Below, one piece after another: positions 34,306-43,272 of a stretch of 64,000 nucleotides of DNA. Below the pieces are notes generated by a model. That model saw only the letters and a list, made by a program, of their open reading frames with translations, was not told the origin of the DNA and did not search any database. How positions within the stretch are numbered: the stretch's first letter is position 1; the number at the start of each line of letters is the position of its first letter. Origin of the DNA: Bacillota bacterium (GTDB taxonomy: Bacteria > Bacillota_E > JAJZYS01 > JAJYTV01); contig JAJZVM010000010.1 of NCBI GenBank assembly GCA_021845645.1, positions 1 through 64,000 on the forward strand, read 5' to 3'. A program made the translations under genes and the position numbers.

Positions 34306-35784
34306 GTGGAGCAGTTCGACATCTTGCAGGATGTCGCGCAGAGGACGGGGGGCGACATCTACATCGGTGTCGTCGGCCCCGTACGCAGCGGCAAGTCGAC
34401 GTTGATCCGCCGCATCATGGAACTCGCGGTGCTCCCGAACATCAGCGACGCGAACGAGCAGGCGCGGGCGCGCGACGCCATGCCGCAGGGCGGCACGGGC
34501 CGCCAGGTCATGACCACCGAGCCCAAGTTCATTCCCGACGAAGGCGTCGAGATCGCCTTGCAGGAGGGCATGCACTGCCGCATCCGCATGGTCGACTGCG
34601 TCGGCTACGCCGTCGACGGCGCCATCGGCTACACGGAGGACGAGGCGCCGCGCATGGTCGACACGCCGTGGTTCGACCACCCGGTGCCGTTCGCCGAAGC
34701 GGCCCAGACCGGGACGCGCAGGGTGATCGCGGAGCACTCGACGATCGGCATCGTGGTCGGCACGGACGGATCCGTGACCGGCCTGCCGCGCGCGGCCTAC
34801 GAGCCCGCCGAGGCGCAGGTGGTGGCGGAGCTCACGGAGCTCGGCAAGCCGTTCGTCGTCGTGCTCAACTCGGCGCACCCGTATGCGCAGGAGACGCTCG
34901 AGATGGCCCACGAGCTGGAGGAGAGGTACGGTGTGCCCGTGCTGCCGCTCTCGGCGCAGGACCTGACGAGCGAGGACCTGCAGGTGCTGCTCGAGCAGCT
35001 GCTCTACGAGTTCCCGGTCCGCGAGGTGGCCATCGCCTTGCCGGACTGGGTGCAGGAGCTCGCGAGCGGCTACCCGCTGCGCGACCGGTTCGAGAGCGCG
35101 GTGCGCGAGGCCCAGGCAGGCATCCACCGCGTGCGGGACGTGGACAGCGCCGTCGACCAGCTCTCGGCCTTCGAGCTCGCCGACCGCGTCCAGCTCACCG
35201 AGCTCGACCTCGGCGAGGGCGTGGCGCACATCGCGCTGTCGGCACGGCCAGGTCTCTTCTTCCAGACGCTCACCGACCTCTACGGCGAGCCGATCGCCGG
35301 CGAGCCCGACCTGATGCGCGCGTGGCAGGGCATGGTCGTCGCCAAGCGCGGCTACGAGCAGGTGGCCGAGGCCCTCGACCAGGTCCACGAGACGGGGTAC
35401 GGCCTCGTCGCGCCGCGCCTCGACCAGATGGCGTTCGAGGAGCCCGAGCTCATCAAGATGGGCAACCGCTTCGGCGTGCGCCTGCGCGCCGCCGCCCCGT
35501 CCATCCACATGATCCGCGCCGACATCGAGACCGAAGTGACGCCGATCATCGGCACCGAGCGCCAGAGCGAGGAACTGGTGCAGTACCTCCTGACAAAGTT
35601 CGAAGACGACCCGAGGAAGATCTGGGAGTCGGACATCTTCGGCAAGTCGCTGAACGAGCTGGTGCGCGAGGGCATCCAGAACAAGCTGGTGCGCATGCCG
35701 GAGCAGGCGCAGCAGAAGCTGCGCGAGACGCTCGAGCGCATCGTCAACGAAGGCAGCGGCGGCCTGATCTGCATCATCGTGTGA
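34306..35784 (+). CDS. spoIVA: stage IV sporulation protein A
   Basis: A 492-residue SpoIVA, the ATPase that polymerises on the forespore surface as base of the spore coat. The Walker A GPVRSGKST is near residue 24, the TTEPKFIPDEG segment near residue 70, and MVDCVGYAVDGAIGY near residue 95. The C-terminal end GSGGLICIIV is strictly conserved in the family and anchors it. The length matches the 492 residues of the Bacillus protein. A GTG start has GGGAGGGG upstream. It is direct evidence that the organism makes endospores or descends from one that did. Confidence 0.97.
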   Translation: MEQFDILQDVAQRTGGDIYIGVVGPVRSGKSTLIRRIMELAVLPNISDANEQARARDAMPQGGTGRQVMTTEPKFIPDEGVEIALQEGMHCRIRMVDCVGYAVDGAIGYTEDEAPRMVDTPWFDHPVPFAEAAQTGTRRVIAEHSTIGIVVGTDGSVTGLPRAAYEPAEAQVVAELTELGKPFVVVLNSAHPYAQETLEMAHELEERYGVPVLPLSAQDLTSEDLQVLLEQLLYEFPVREVAIALPDWVQELASGYPLRDRFESAVREAQAGIHRVRDVDSAVDQLSAFELADRVQLTELDLGEGVAHIALSARPGLFFQTLTDLYGEPIAGEPDLMRAWQGMVVAKRGYEQVAEALDQVHETGYGLVAPRLDQMAFEEPELIKMGNRFGVRLRAAAPSIHMIRADIETEVTPIIGTERQSEELVQYLLTKFEDDPRKIWESDIFGKSLNELVREGIQNKLVRMPEQAQQKLRETLERIVNEGSGGLICIIV

Positions 35785-35828
35785 GGACAGCCGATATGGC
35801 CGGGCCATGCGCACCGACGCGACCGCAC

Positions 35829-35857
35829 TTGCACCTTTGCCGCCAGCACACTAACAT
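35829..35857 (+). promoter_or_regulatory. sigma-A promoter of tRNA-Pro
   Basis: TTGCAC (35829-35834) and TAACAT (35852-35857) are 17 bases apart and lie 12 bases before the tRNA 5' end. Confidence 0.6.
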
Positions 35858-35868
35858 GGAGTGGTGAC

Positions 35869-35945
35869 CGGGCTGTGGCGCAGTTTGGTAGCGCGCTACC
35901 TTGGGGTGGTAGAGGTCGCGGGTTCGAGTCCCGCCAGTCCGACCA
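35869..35945 (+). tRNA. tRNA-Pro (GGG anticodon)
   Basis: A 77-base cloverleaf. The acceptor stem CGGGCTG pairs with CAGTCCG (one G-U); the D stem is GCGC/GCGC; the anticodon stem CTACC/GGTAG encloses loop TTGGGGT with anticodon GGG, reading CCC; the T stem GCGGG/CCCGC carries TTCGAGT. The terminal CCA is encoded at 35943-35945. Confidence 0.95.
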
Positions 35946-35950
35946 GTTTC

Positions 35951-35980
35951 GCGGGGCCGCTTCGCAGGAAGCGGCCCCGC
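35951..35980 (+). terminator. hairpin terminator after tRNA-Pro
   Basis: A perfect 13-bp GC-rich stem (35951-35963 with 35968-35980) with loop GCAG lies 5 bases after the tRNA. There is no T-tract after it. Confidence 0.5.
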
Positions 35981-36651
35981 TGCATGTCCGCGTGGCAAGG
36001 CGAGCATTAGGCCGCGCCGTGCACGGAGCCCGCACAGACGGCGCCCGCGAGGCTCCTGAAGAGGCCGGTAGCCACGGCACCGGCCGGCGCGGCGACCCGC
36101 CGGCAAGCTCCTCCGGCGGCCCTGCCACGGTATCCTGGCGGTCGTCGAGCACGAAAGCGCCGCCGTCGGCCAGGCCGAACGCGACCATCGCCGCCGCCCT
36201 TCACGAGCTCGAGATCTCCGGTGAAACATCTGTGCCGTCGAACCCTAGATCGAGGTCGGCGATGTCGTCTGCCTGGAGTACTTCCACGCTGGCCGTCCGG
36301 GCCTGACGCGCCGTCATCAGCGACGCTGCGACCGCCGAAACGGCCAGTCCCTCGGACTGGACGCGCCAGCCGGGTTCGGCGATCACCGCAGCCGCCGCGC
36401 GGCCGCCGCCCGGCCCGAGACCATGCGAGGTCGCACATCGCGGACAGCCATGGCGCTCGCCATTCTCCGCGAAATCTGGTGCAATAGATTCACCTCGCGA
36501 TGACTCATGGCGCATGCGCCCTTTCGTACTGCCGAACAGAGTGGCCGATCGCTGGGGCGCGCTGGGCCATGTGGGCATTCGCCTTGGGGCCCTTGGGCCC
36601 TGCCTGCGGCGCAGCGCGAGTTCCTAAGGTACTTGGAGAGGTGGTGGCGCG
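35981..36651. other. 671-base stretch without a supported gene
   Basis: Several open frames cross this stretch on both strands but none has a family pattern, a ribosome site and consistent codon bias together. The best candidate is a minus-strand frame at 36201-36578 (125 codons, unrecognised). It may be a decayed gene or a regulatory region ahead of pntA. Around 36460-36510 the sequence becomes less GC-rich, but I found no convincing promoter. Confidence 0.4.
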
Positions 36652-37815
36652 GTGTACTTGAGTGTACCCCGGGAAATTCGACCCGGCGAGCGGCGTGTAG
36701 CACTCACGCCCGAGATGGTCGCGCAATTGGTGAAGAAGGGCCACAAGGTCGGGGTCGAGACGAATGCGGGCCTCGCGGCCCAGTTGCCGGACGCGCTGTA
36801 CAGCGCGGCGGGCGCCGAGATCCTGCCCGACGGCCAGACTGCCTACAAGCAGGCCGACATCATCCTTAAGGTGCGCGCTCCCCTGGCATCCGAACTCTCC
36901 TTGTTGAAGCCGGACTCCGTCCTGATCGGCACCCTCGCGCCGTTGGGCGACCCCGAAGTCGGCCGGCAGCTCGCCGACGCCAAGGTGACGTCGTTCAGCC
37001 TCGACCTGATGCCGCGCATCACGCGCGCGCAGAGCATGGACGTCCTCTCCTCCATGAGCACGGTCTCCGGCTACCGCGCCGTGCTCGCAGCGAACATGCT
37101 CGTCGAGCGCTTCTTCCCGATGCTGATGACCGCCGCGGGCACGATCGCGCCGGCCAAGGTCCTGATCCTGGGCGCCGGCGTCGCGGGCCTGCAGGCCATC
37201 GCGACGGCGAAGCGCCTCGGCGCTGTCGTCCAGGCCTTCGACGTCCGCCCCGCGTCGCGCGAGCAGGTCGAGAGTCTCGGCGCCAGCTTCCTCAGTCTGC
37301 CCGTCGACAACGCCGAGGCGCAGGGCGGCTACGCGCGCGCCATGGCGGACGACGAGGAGCAGCGCGAGCGCGAGCTCCTGGCGGAGCCCGTGCAGAAGTC
37401 CGACGTCGTGATCGCGACGGCCATGGTCCCGGGGCGAAGGGCGCCTCTGCTGATCGACGAGGCCATGGTGCGCTCCATGCACACCGGCGCCGTGATCGTA
37501 GACCTCGCCGCCGAGACCGGCGGCAACTGCGCGCTGACCGTGCCAGGCGAAGTCAAGGTCACGGACGGCGGCGTGATCGTCGACGGCACCCTCAACCTGC
37601 CCTCGACCATGCCGTCACCGGCAAGCCAGCTCTACGCCCGCAACGTCGTGACCTTCCTCAACCACCTCTTCGACACATGGGCGAAGGGCGCGGCGAGCGC
37701 GGCGGAACTCGGCCCGGTCCCGGAGGACGACGAGATCCTGATCGCCACGCGCCTTTCCGCCAAGGGCGAGCTGACCCACGCACCGACCCGCGAGAAGCTC
37801 TCCGTGGCGAAGTAG
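36652..37815 (+). CDS. pntA: NAD(P)+ transhydrogenase subunit alpha, domain I (PntA1)
   Basis: A 387-residue protein with the NAD(H)-binding dI domain of proton-translocating transhydrogenase, related to alanine dehydrogenase. It begins VPREIRPGERRVALTPEMVAQLVKKGHKV, has the Rossmann motif VLILGAGVAGLQAIATAKRLGA near residue 165, and AEPVQKSDVVIATAMVPGRRAP. As in Rhodospirillum, domain I is a separate polypeptide. It accepts hydride from NADH for NADP+ reduction driven by proton flow. GTG start; GGAGAGG upstream. Followed directly by the two membrane subunits. Confidence 0.93.
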   Translation: MYLSVPREIRPGERRVALTPEMVAQLVKKGHKVGVETNAGLAAQLPDALYSAAGAEILPDGQTAYKQADIILKVRAPLASELSLLKPDSVLIGTLAPLGDPEVGRQLADAKVTSFSLDLMPRITRAQSMDVLSSMSTVSGYRAVLAANMLVERFFPMLMTAAGTIAPAKVLILGAGVAGLQAIATAKRLGAVVQAFDVRPASREQVESLGASFLSLPVDNAEAQGGYARAMADDEEQRERELLAEPVQKSDVVIATAMVPGRRAPLLIDEAMVRSMHTGAVIVDLAAETGGNCALTVPGEVKVTDGGVIVDGTLNLPSTMPSPASQLYARNVVTFLNHLFDTWAKGAASAAELGPVPEDDEILIATRLSAKGELTHAPTREKLSVAK

Positions 37816-37875
37816 CGCCCTGCGCCCCGCGCGGGGCCGCGGTCCGAATCCCAGGCAAGAGAGGTGCTTACTGCC

Positions 37876-38184
37876 GTGCATGCGAGCCTGCTGCAGGAGA
37901 TCTTCTCCTTCGTGCTCGCCGTCTTCACCGGCTGGTCGCTGATCACCAAGGTGCCGCCGGTGCTGCACACGCCGCTGATGTCGGCCACGAACGCGATCCA
38001 CGGAGTCCTGATCGTCGGCGCGCTCATCGTCGTCTTCACGGCCGCCGGCCCGTCGCAGATCGTCGTCGCGGCCCTGGCGCTGTTCCTGGCGACCCTCAAC
38101 GTCGTCGGAGGCTTCGTCGTCACCGACCGCATGCTCGAGATGTTCCGCAAGAGTCCGAACGAGAAGGGGCAAGCCGCCAAGTGA
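37876..38184 (+). CDS. transhydrogenase membrane subunit alpha-2 (PntA2)
   Basis: A 102-residue protein with three to four helices (EIFSFVLAVFTGWSLITKVPPVLHTPLMSATNAIHGVLIVGAL lies in residues 7-50). The LMSATNAIHG segment is the conserved part of the alpha-2 membrane piece. GTG 37876 is chosen because GAGAGGTG lies 9 bases upstream; GTG 37864 overlaps that site. It builds half of the proton channel with PntB and overlaps pntB by 4 bases. Confidence 0.88.
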   Translation: MHASLLQEIFSFVLAVFTGWSLITKVPPVLHTPLMSATNAIHGVLIVGALIVVFTAAGPSQIVVAALALFLATLNVVGGFVVTDRMLEMFRKSPNEKGQAAK

Positions 38185-39572
38185 CAAACATTCGCGAAGC
38201 GGCGTACATGATCGCCGCCATCCTGTTCATCGTCGGTGTCATGCGTCTGCGCAATCCCGCGACGGCCCGGACGGGCAACATCATGGCCGCCATCGGCATG
38301 CTGGTCGCCGTCGCGTTCACCATGATCGGCACGAGCCTCGGCAACCTCATCCTGCTGATCGTCGTCTTCCTCGTGGCTGCGGCGATCGGCACCTACTCGT
38401 CGCGCGCCGTCAAGATGACCGCCATGCCGCAGATGGTGGCGGCCTTCAACGGCATGGGCGGCGGCGCGGCCGCCATGATCGCGCTCTCCGAGGCCCTGCA
38501 GGCCCTGGGCCACGGCAGCTACCCTGGCCTGTCGCAGGCGGTGCCGGGCCTCTTCGACATGCTCGTCGGCTCGATCTCGTTCTCCGGCAGCATCATCGCC
38601 TTCCTCAAGCTCCAGGAGTGGATGCCCACCCGCGCGATGGCCTTCAAGGGCCAGAACGCCGTCAACGCGGTCATCCTCGCCGCGCTCGTGCTGCTCGCCA
38701 TCGCGATCCCGATCGTCGGCGTGGGCGACCGCCTCGCCCTCGACTGGATCCTGATCGCCGGCAGCGTCCTCCTGGGCGTTTCCTTCGTCGTCCCCGTCGG
38801 CGGCGCCGACATGCCGGTGATCATCGCCCTCTTGAACGCCTTCACGGGAATCGCGGCGGCCGCCGCCGGTTTCGTGCTCCAGAACGACGTTCTGATCGTC
38901 GCCGGTGCTCTCGTAGGTTCGTCCGGCACCATCCTGACGCTGATCATGAGCCGCGCCATGAACCGCTCGATCTTCAACGTGCTGTTCTCGGCCTTCGGCT
39001 CCAAGGTCACGGCGACCGGCACCTCGGAGCGCGGCGAGATCCACCCCACGAGCTCCGAGGAAGTCGCCATGCTCTGCGCCTACGCCCAGCGCGTCGTGAT
39101 CGTCCCCGGTTACGGGCTCGCCGTCGCGCGCGCGCAGCAGGAGTGCAAGGACCTGATGGACGTCCTGACGGCGCGCGGCGTCGACGTGCGCTTCGCCATC
39201 CATCCGGTGGCCGGCCGCATGCCCGGCCACATGAACGTGCTGCTGGCCGAGGCGAACGTGCCGTATGACCGTCTCTACGACATGGACGACATCAACCCGG
39301 AGTTCCAGCGCACCGATGTCGTCCTGGTGATCGGCGCCAACGACGTCGTCAACCCCGACGCCCGCGAGAACCCGAGCAGCCCGATCTACGGCATGCCGAT
39401 CCTCAACGTCGACCAGGCCAAGACCGTCATCGTGAACAAGCGTTCGATGGCCGCCGGCTTCGCAGGCATCGACAACCCGCTGTTCTTCAAGCAGAACACC
39501 AAGATGTACTTCGGCGACGCCAAGGGTGCGCTGCAGAACCTCTTGACAGCCATCAAGGAAGAGGTCGCCTGA
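38181..39572 (+). CDS. pntB: NAD(P)+ transhydrogenase subunit beta (PntB)
   Basis: A 463-residue subunit with eight to nine membrane helices (residues 8-260) and the soluble NADP(H)-binding domain III at the C-terminus. Domain III carries VVIVPGYGLAVARAQ, VRFAIHPVAGRMPGHMNVLLAEA, MDDINPEFQRTDVVLVIGANDVVNP and the lid end VIVNKRSMAAGFAG. All are conserved. It reduces NADP+ with hydride passed from domain I. GTG start overlaps the pntA2 stop. Confidence 0.95.
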   Translation: MTNIREAAYMIAAILFIVGVMRLRNPATARTGNIMAAIGMLVAVAFTMIGTSLGNLILLIVVFLVAAAIGTYSSRAVKMTAMPQMVAAFNGMGGGAAAMIALSEALQALGHGSYPGLSQAVPGLFDMLVGSISFSGSIIAFLKLQEWMPTRAMAFKGQNAVNAVILAALVLLAIAIPIVGVGDRLALDWILIAGSVLLGVSFVVPVGGADMPVIIALLNAFTGIAAAAAGFVLQNDVLIVAGALVGSSGTILTLIMSRAMNRSIFNVLFSAFGSKVTATGTSERGEIHPTSSEEVAMLCAYAQRVVIVPGYGLAVARAQQECKDLMDVLTARGVDVRFAIHPVAGRMPGHMNVLLAEANVPYDRLYDMDDINPEFQRTDVVLVIGANDVVNPDARENPSSPIYGMPILNVDQAKTVIVNKRSMAAGFAGIDNPLFFKQNTKMYFGDAKGALQNLLTAIKEEVA

Positions 39573-39608
39573 GCCGCAGCGCAAGCCCAGAAGGGGGAGT
39601 GACACGAG

Positions 39609-41003
39609 ATGGCCGGTGAGATGCACCAGCCGGACCGGGTGTCCGCTACCCGCGGCAGGGAAGACGCAACGTCGCCCCTGCCTTTCGGAGGGGTCTTCCA
39701 TGAGCTCCACCCGGCACTCACGGCGGAGGTCGCGGTCTCGGAGGCGGAGCGCTGTCTCGAATGCGGCGGCATCACCGCGCCGGCGCCCTGCACCGTCGCC
39801 TGCCCGGCCGACGTGGACGTACCGGGCTTCATCGCGCAGATCGTCGACGGCCAGCCGGAGACCGCCGCAGACATCATCTTCGCTGCGAATCCCCTCGGCG
39901 GCAGCTGCGCGCGCGTCTGCCCGACCGAGGTACTCTGCGAAGGCGCCTGCGTGCTCGAGACCGCCGGACGGCGCCCCGTGACCATCGGACGCCTGCAGCG
40001 CTTCGCGACCGATGCCGCGCTGGCGGCCGGCAGCGCGACGCCCAAGCCGGTGCCCGCGAACGGCCGCAGGGTCGCGGTGATCGGCGCCGGCCCCGCCGGC
40101 ATGGCCTGTGCGGCCACGCTGGCACCGCTCGGCTACGCGGTCGAGATCTTCGACGCCCGCCAGGAGGTGGGCGGCCTCGTACGCTACGCCATCGCGCCGT
40201 ACCGGCAGGTGCGCGAGCCCCTGCCGCAGGAGGCGGACCGCCTGCGGGCCATGGGCGTCGAGATCCACCTCGACGCACCGATCCGGGGCAGGGAGGACCT
40301 CAGGCGCCTCGAGTCCCAGTTCGACGCGATCTTCCTCGGCGTCGGGCTCGGCGAGGACGCGGACGTGCGCTACGACGGCGACGACCTCGACGGGGTCTAC
40401 GAGTCGCTGCCGTTCATCGAGGCGGTCAAGGATGGCCTGTCGCCGCACGTCGGACGGCGGGCGGCCGTCATCGGCGGCGGCAACACCGCGATGGACTGCG
40501 CACGCGAGGCCCTGCGCCTCGGTGCGGAGGATGTCGCCGTGCTCTACAGGCGCACCGAGTCCGAGATGCCGGCCTTCCGCCACGAAGTGCTCGAGGCGAT
40601 GGAGGACGGCGTGCGCTTCCTCTGGCTGACGCTCCCCGTGGCCTTCCTGGGCGAGGGGCAGGTCTCGGTCGTCCGCTGCGAGCGCATGGAACTCGGCGAG
40701 CCGGACGAGAGCGGCCGTCGCCGCCCGCAGCCGGTTCCGGGTTCCGCCTTCGACCTGCCGGTGGACACCGTCATCAAGGCCGTCGGCCAGCGCTACCGCA
40801 CCGGTTTCCTCGCGCAGATCCCTGGCCTCCAGCACGAACGCGGTCCGCTCGAGGTGGACGCCGCGACCGGTCAGACCGGAAATCCCAAGTTCTTCGCCGG
40901 CGGCGACGCCGTCAACGGCGGCGGCACCGTCGTCGAGGCCGTGCACCACGGCAAGGTCGCGGCCATGGGCATCGACCGTTACCTGCGAGGTACCCCGCGG
41001 TGA
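39609..41003 (+). CDS. FAD-dependent oxidoreductase, glutamate synthase small subunit/NfnB-like
   Basis: A 464-residue protein of the GltD family. The N-terminal domain has two cysteine clusters for 4Fe-4S centres (CLECGGITAPAPCTVACP and CARVCPTEVLCEGAC). FAD-binding VAVIGAGPAGMACAATL is near residue 155, a second Rossmann motif AAVIGGGNTAMDCAREALRLGA near residue 290, and FAGGDAVNGGGTVVEAVHHGK close to the end. Members act as NADPH-dependent electron entry proteins for glutamate synthase, as NfnB, or as subunits of ferredoxin oxidoreductases. No gltB gene is next to it; the pnt and kor genes suggest ferredoxin:NADP exchange. That is an inference. Confidence 0.85.
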   Translation: MAGEMHQPDRVSATRGREDATSPLPFGGVFHELHPALTAEVAVSEAERCLECGGITAPAPCTVACPADVDVPGFIAQIVDGQPETAADIIFAANPLGGSCARVCPTEVLCEGACVLETAGRRPVTIGRLQRFATDAALAAGSATPKPVPANGRRVAVIGAGPAGMACAATLAPLGYAVEIFDARQEVGGLVRYAIAPYRQVREPLPQEADRLRAMGVEIHLDAPIRGREDLRRLESQFDAIFLGVGLGEDADVRYDGDDLDGVYESLPFIEAVKDGLSPHVGRRAAVIGGGNTAMDCAREALRLGAEDVAVLYRRTESEMPAFRHEVLEAMEDGVRFLWLTLPVAFLGEGQVSVVRCERMELGEPDESGRRRPQPVPGSAFDLPVDTVIKAVGQRYRTGFLAQIPGLQHERGPLEVDAATGQTGNPKFFAGGDAVNGGGTVVEAVHHGKVAAMGIDRYLRGTPR

Positions 41004-41049
41004 GCGGCGCAGGGCTCCGGTTGCCGAGGGCGGAAGGGAGGCGGTCGCG

Positions 41050-41304
41050 ATGAAGGAACCCACGCTGCACTTCCAGCAGGGTAATCGGCAGCTTTCGGTG
41101 CAGCGCGACTGGTGCAAGGGTTGCAACCTCTGCGTCGAGAACTGCCCGTCGCACATCCTGTCCCTTGACGACGGCGAGCGCATCGTCGTCGAGGACATCT
41201 CCCGCTGCATCTTCTGCGGCATCTGCGCCGTGCGCTGTCCCGACTTCGTCTTCACGCTGGAGCGCGTCGCGTCCCCGGCGCTGGCCATGGGGGGAACGGC
41301 ATGA
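41050..41304 (+). CDS. korD: 2-oxoacid:ferredoxin oxidoreductase delta subunit (2[4Fe-4S] ferredoxin)
   Basis: An 84-residue ferredoxin-type protein. Two CxxCxxCxxxCP clusters (CKGCNLCVENCP and CIFCGICAVRCP) bind two 4Fe-4S centres. It precedes the alpha, beta and gamma subunits with a 4-base overlap to alpha, so it is the electron-transfer subunit KorD. ATG 41050 follows GGGAGG about 10 bases upstream. Confidence 0.9.
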   Translation: MKEPTLHFQQGNRQLSVQRDWCKGCNLCVENCPSHILSLDDGERIVVEDISRCIFCGICAVRCPDFVFTLERVASPALAMGGTA

Positions 41305-42434
41305 GGCTCGTACAAGGTAACGAGGCGGTGGCGCTGGCCGCCGTCAAGGCAGGCTGCAACTTCTACTCCGGCTATCCGATCACGCCGGCCACCGAGATCA
41401 TGGAGATGATGGCCCGGCAGATGCCCAAGACCGGCGGCGTCTTCATCCAGATGGAGGACGAGATCGGCTCCATCGCGGCCGCGATCGGCGCGGCCTGGGG
41501 CGGTGCCAAGGCCATGACGGCCACCTCCGGACCGGGCTTCTCGCTGATGCAGGAGAACATCGGCTACGCCTGCATGACCCAGACGCCGGTGGTGGTCGTG
41601 GACTCGCAGCGCGGCGGCCCGTCGACGGGCCTGCCGACCCTGCCCGCGCAGGGCGAGGTCATGCAGGCGCGCTACGGCACGCACGGCGACCACGAGGTCA
41701 TCGTGCTCACGGCGTCCTCGGTGGTCGAGGCCTACCGCATGACGATCGAGGCGTTCAACCTCTCGGAGACCTATCGCCTGCCGGTGATCCTGCTGCTCGA
41801 CGCCGTGCTCTCACACATGCGCGAGAACGTGGAATTCCCGGACGTGCCGGTGCGCGAGCGCCAGGTGCCGGTGATCGACGAGCACTTCCTGCCCTTCGGA
41901 CCGGATGCCCCGTTCGTGCCCTTCGGCTCGGGCCACCACACCGTCGTCACCGGCATGAGCCACGACGAGACCGGTCTGCCGAAGGCCCTGGCGGGCCAGG
42001 CCGTGCAGCGCATGCTGAAGGGGATGCAGGAGCGGCTGCGTCACGACGCCCGCGAGATCACGTTCTACCACGAGGTAGCGCTCGACGACGCCGAAATCGT
42101 GCTCCTCACCTACGGCATCACGGCGCGCGCCGCGCGCGAGGCGGTGCAGTCCCTGCGCCAGGAGGGCGTGCGCGCGGGCCTGCTCGATGTGCAGACCCTC
42201 TGGCCGTTCCCCGACAGCCTGGTCATCGAGAAGACCAAGGAAGCCAAGGCTGTGCTCGTCCCCGAACTCAACCTCGGCCAGTATGCGATGGCGGTGCGGG
42301 CGGCCCTCGCAGGCCGCTGCCCCGTGGAGTCGCTCGGCCGCTGCGACGGCGAGCTCTTTACGCCGGAGGCCCTGGCCGACGCGGCGAAGCAGCTGGCGCG
42401 CTCCGTCCAGATCGGAGGTGTGGCCCATGACTAA
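41301..42434 (+). CDS. korA: 2-oxoacid:ferredoxin oxidoreductase alpha subunit
   Basis: A 377-residue subunit with the transketolase pyrimidine-type domain. FYSGYPITPATEIMEMMA near residue 24, QMEDEIGSIAAAIGA, ATSGPGFSLMQENIGYA and VVVDSQRGGPSTGLPT are the marks of KorA/2-oxoglutarate synthase. It converts 2-oxoglutarate (or a branched 2-oxoacid) and CoA to the acyl-CoA, with reduction of ferredoxin. The substrate cannot be assigned firmly. It overlaps both neighbours. Confidence 0.93.
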   Translation: MRLVQGNEAVALAAVKAGCNFYSGYPITPATEIMEMMARQMPKTGGVFIQMEDEIGSIAAAIGAAWGGAKAMTATSGPGFSLMQENIGYACMTQTPVVVVDSQRGGPSTGLPTLPAQGEVMQARYGTHGDHEVIVLTASSVVEAYRMTIEAFNLSETYRLPVILLLDAVLSHMRENVEFPDVPVRERQVPVIDEHFLPFGPDAPFVPFGSGHHTVVTGMSHDETGLPKALAGQAVQRMLKGMQERLRHDAREITFYHEVALDDAEIVLLTYGITARAAREAVQSLRQEGVRAGLLDVQTLWPFPDSLVIEKTKEAKAVLVPELNLGQYAMAVRAALAGRCPVESLGRCDGELFTPEALADAAKQLARSVQIGGVAHD

Positions 42435-43272
42435 ACCGGGAGTGGACCTCCTGCCGTACCTGCGCGAGGAGATGCTGCCGACGGTCTGGTGCCCGGGCTG
42501 CGGCCATGGCATCATCGCGCGCGGCATCGCGACCGCGCTCATGAGCCTAGGGCTCGACATGGACCAGGTGGCGTTCGTCGGCGGCATCGGCTGCTCGGGA
42601 CGCGCCCCGTTCTACTTCGACGCCCACTCGATGCACACGACGCACGGCCGCGCCCTCGCGTTCGCCACCGGCCTCAAGATGGTGAACCCGGGTCTGACGG
42701 TGATCGTGCCGATGGGCGACGGCGACTCCATGGCGATCGGCGGCAACCACCTGATCCACGCGGCCCGGCGCAACATCGACATCACGGCCATCGTCTTCAA
42801 CAACTCGATCTACGGCATGACGGGCGGCCAGGCCGCCCCGACGAGCCCGCTCGAGTCGCGCTCGACGACATCGCCGATGGGCTCGATCGAGCCCGCCTTC
42901 GACACCGTGGAGCTGGCGCTGGCCGCTGGCGCCACCTACGTCGCGCGCACCACCACCTTCGACTTCCAGGAGATGCCCCAGCTGATCGCGGGGGCCATCC
43001 GCCACCACGGCTTCAGCCTCGTCGAGGTGCTGAGCCAGTGCCCGACCTACTACGGCCGCCTCAACAAGCTGGGCGAGGCGCCCGACATGCTGCTCTACGA
43101 GCGCGACCGCACGAAGCTCCTCGAGGCGTTCGGACCGCCGCCCGAGATCACGCGCGAGGAGATGGTCGGCCAGCTGCCGATCGGCCTCTTCCGCAACGAG
43201 GAGCGGCCGGAGTACGTCGACCAGTACCAGGGGCTCGTCGCGCGGGCAGGGGGTGGCAAGAATGCTTCATGA
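42427..43272 (+). CDS. korB: 2-oxoacid:ferredoxin oxidoreductase beta subunit
   Basis: A 281-residue thiamine-diphosphate-binding subunit. WCPGCGHGIIARGI is the conserved start, GIGCSGRAPFYF follows, and GDGDSMAIGGNHLIHAARRNIDITAIVFNNSIYGMTGGQ (over residues 97-137) is the TPP/Mg site (GDGD and NN). It overlaps korA by 8 bases and the gamma gene by 11 bases. Confidence 0.94.
   Translation: MTKPGVDLLPYLREEMLPTVWCPGCGHGIIARGIATALMSLGLDMDQVAFVGGIGCSGRAPFYFDAHSMHTTHGRALAFATGLKMVNPGLTVIVPMGDGDSMAIGGNHLIHAARRNIDITAIVFNNSIYGMTGGQAAPTSPLESRSTTSPMGSIEPAFDTVELALAAGATYVARTTTFDFQEMPQLIAGAIRHHGFSLVEVLSQCPTYYGRLNKLGEAPDMLLYERDRTKLLEAFGPPPEITREEMVGQLPIGLFRNEERPEYVDQYQGLVARAGGGKNAS

Noticed and set aside
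36201..36578. Minus-strand 125-codon frame in the gap before pntA
   Set aside because: No recognisable family, no clear ribosome site, and no codon bias like its neighbours. Left as possible decayed sequence.
37632..41693. A 1,353-codon open frame antisense to the pnt and kor genes
   Set aside because: It mirrors real genes on the other strand, is rich in Arg, His, Gly and Asp, and shows no domain. Long antisense frames are expected in GC-rich codon-biased genes.
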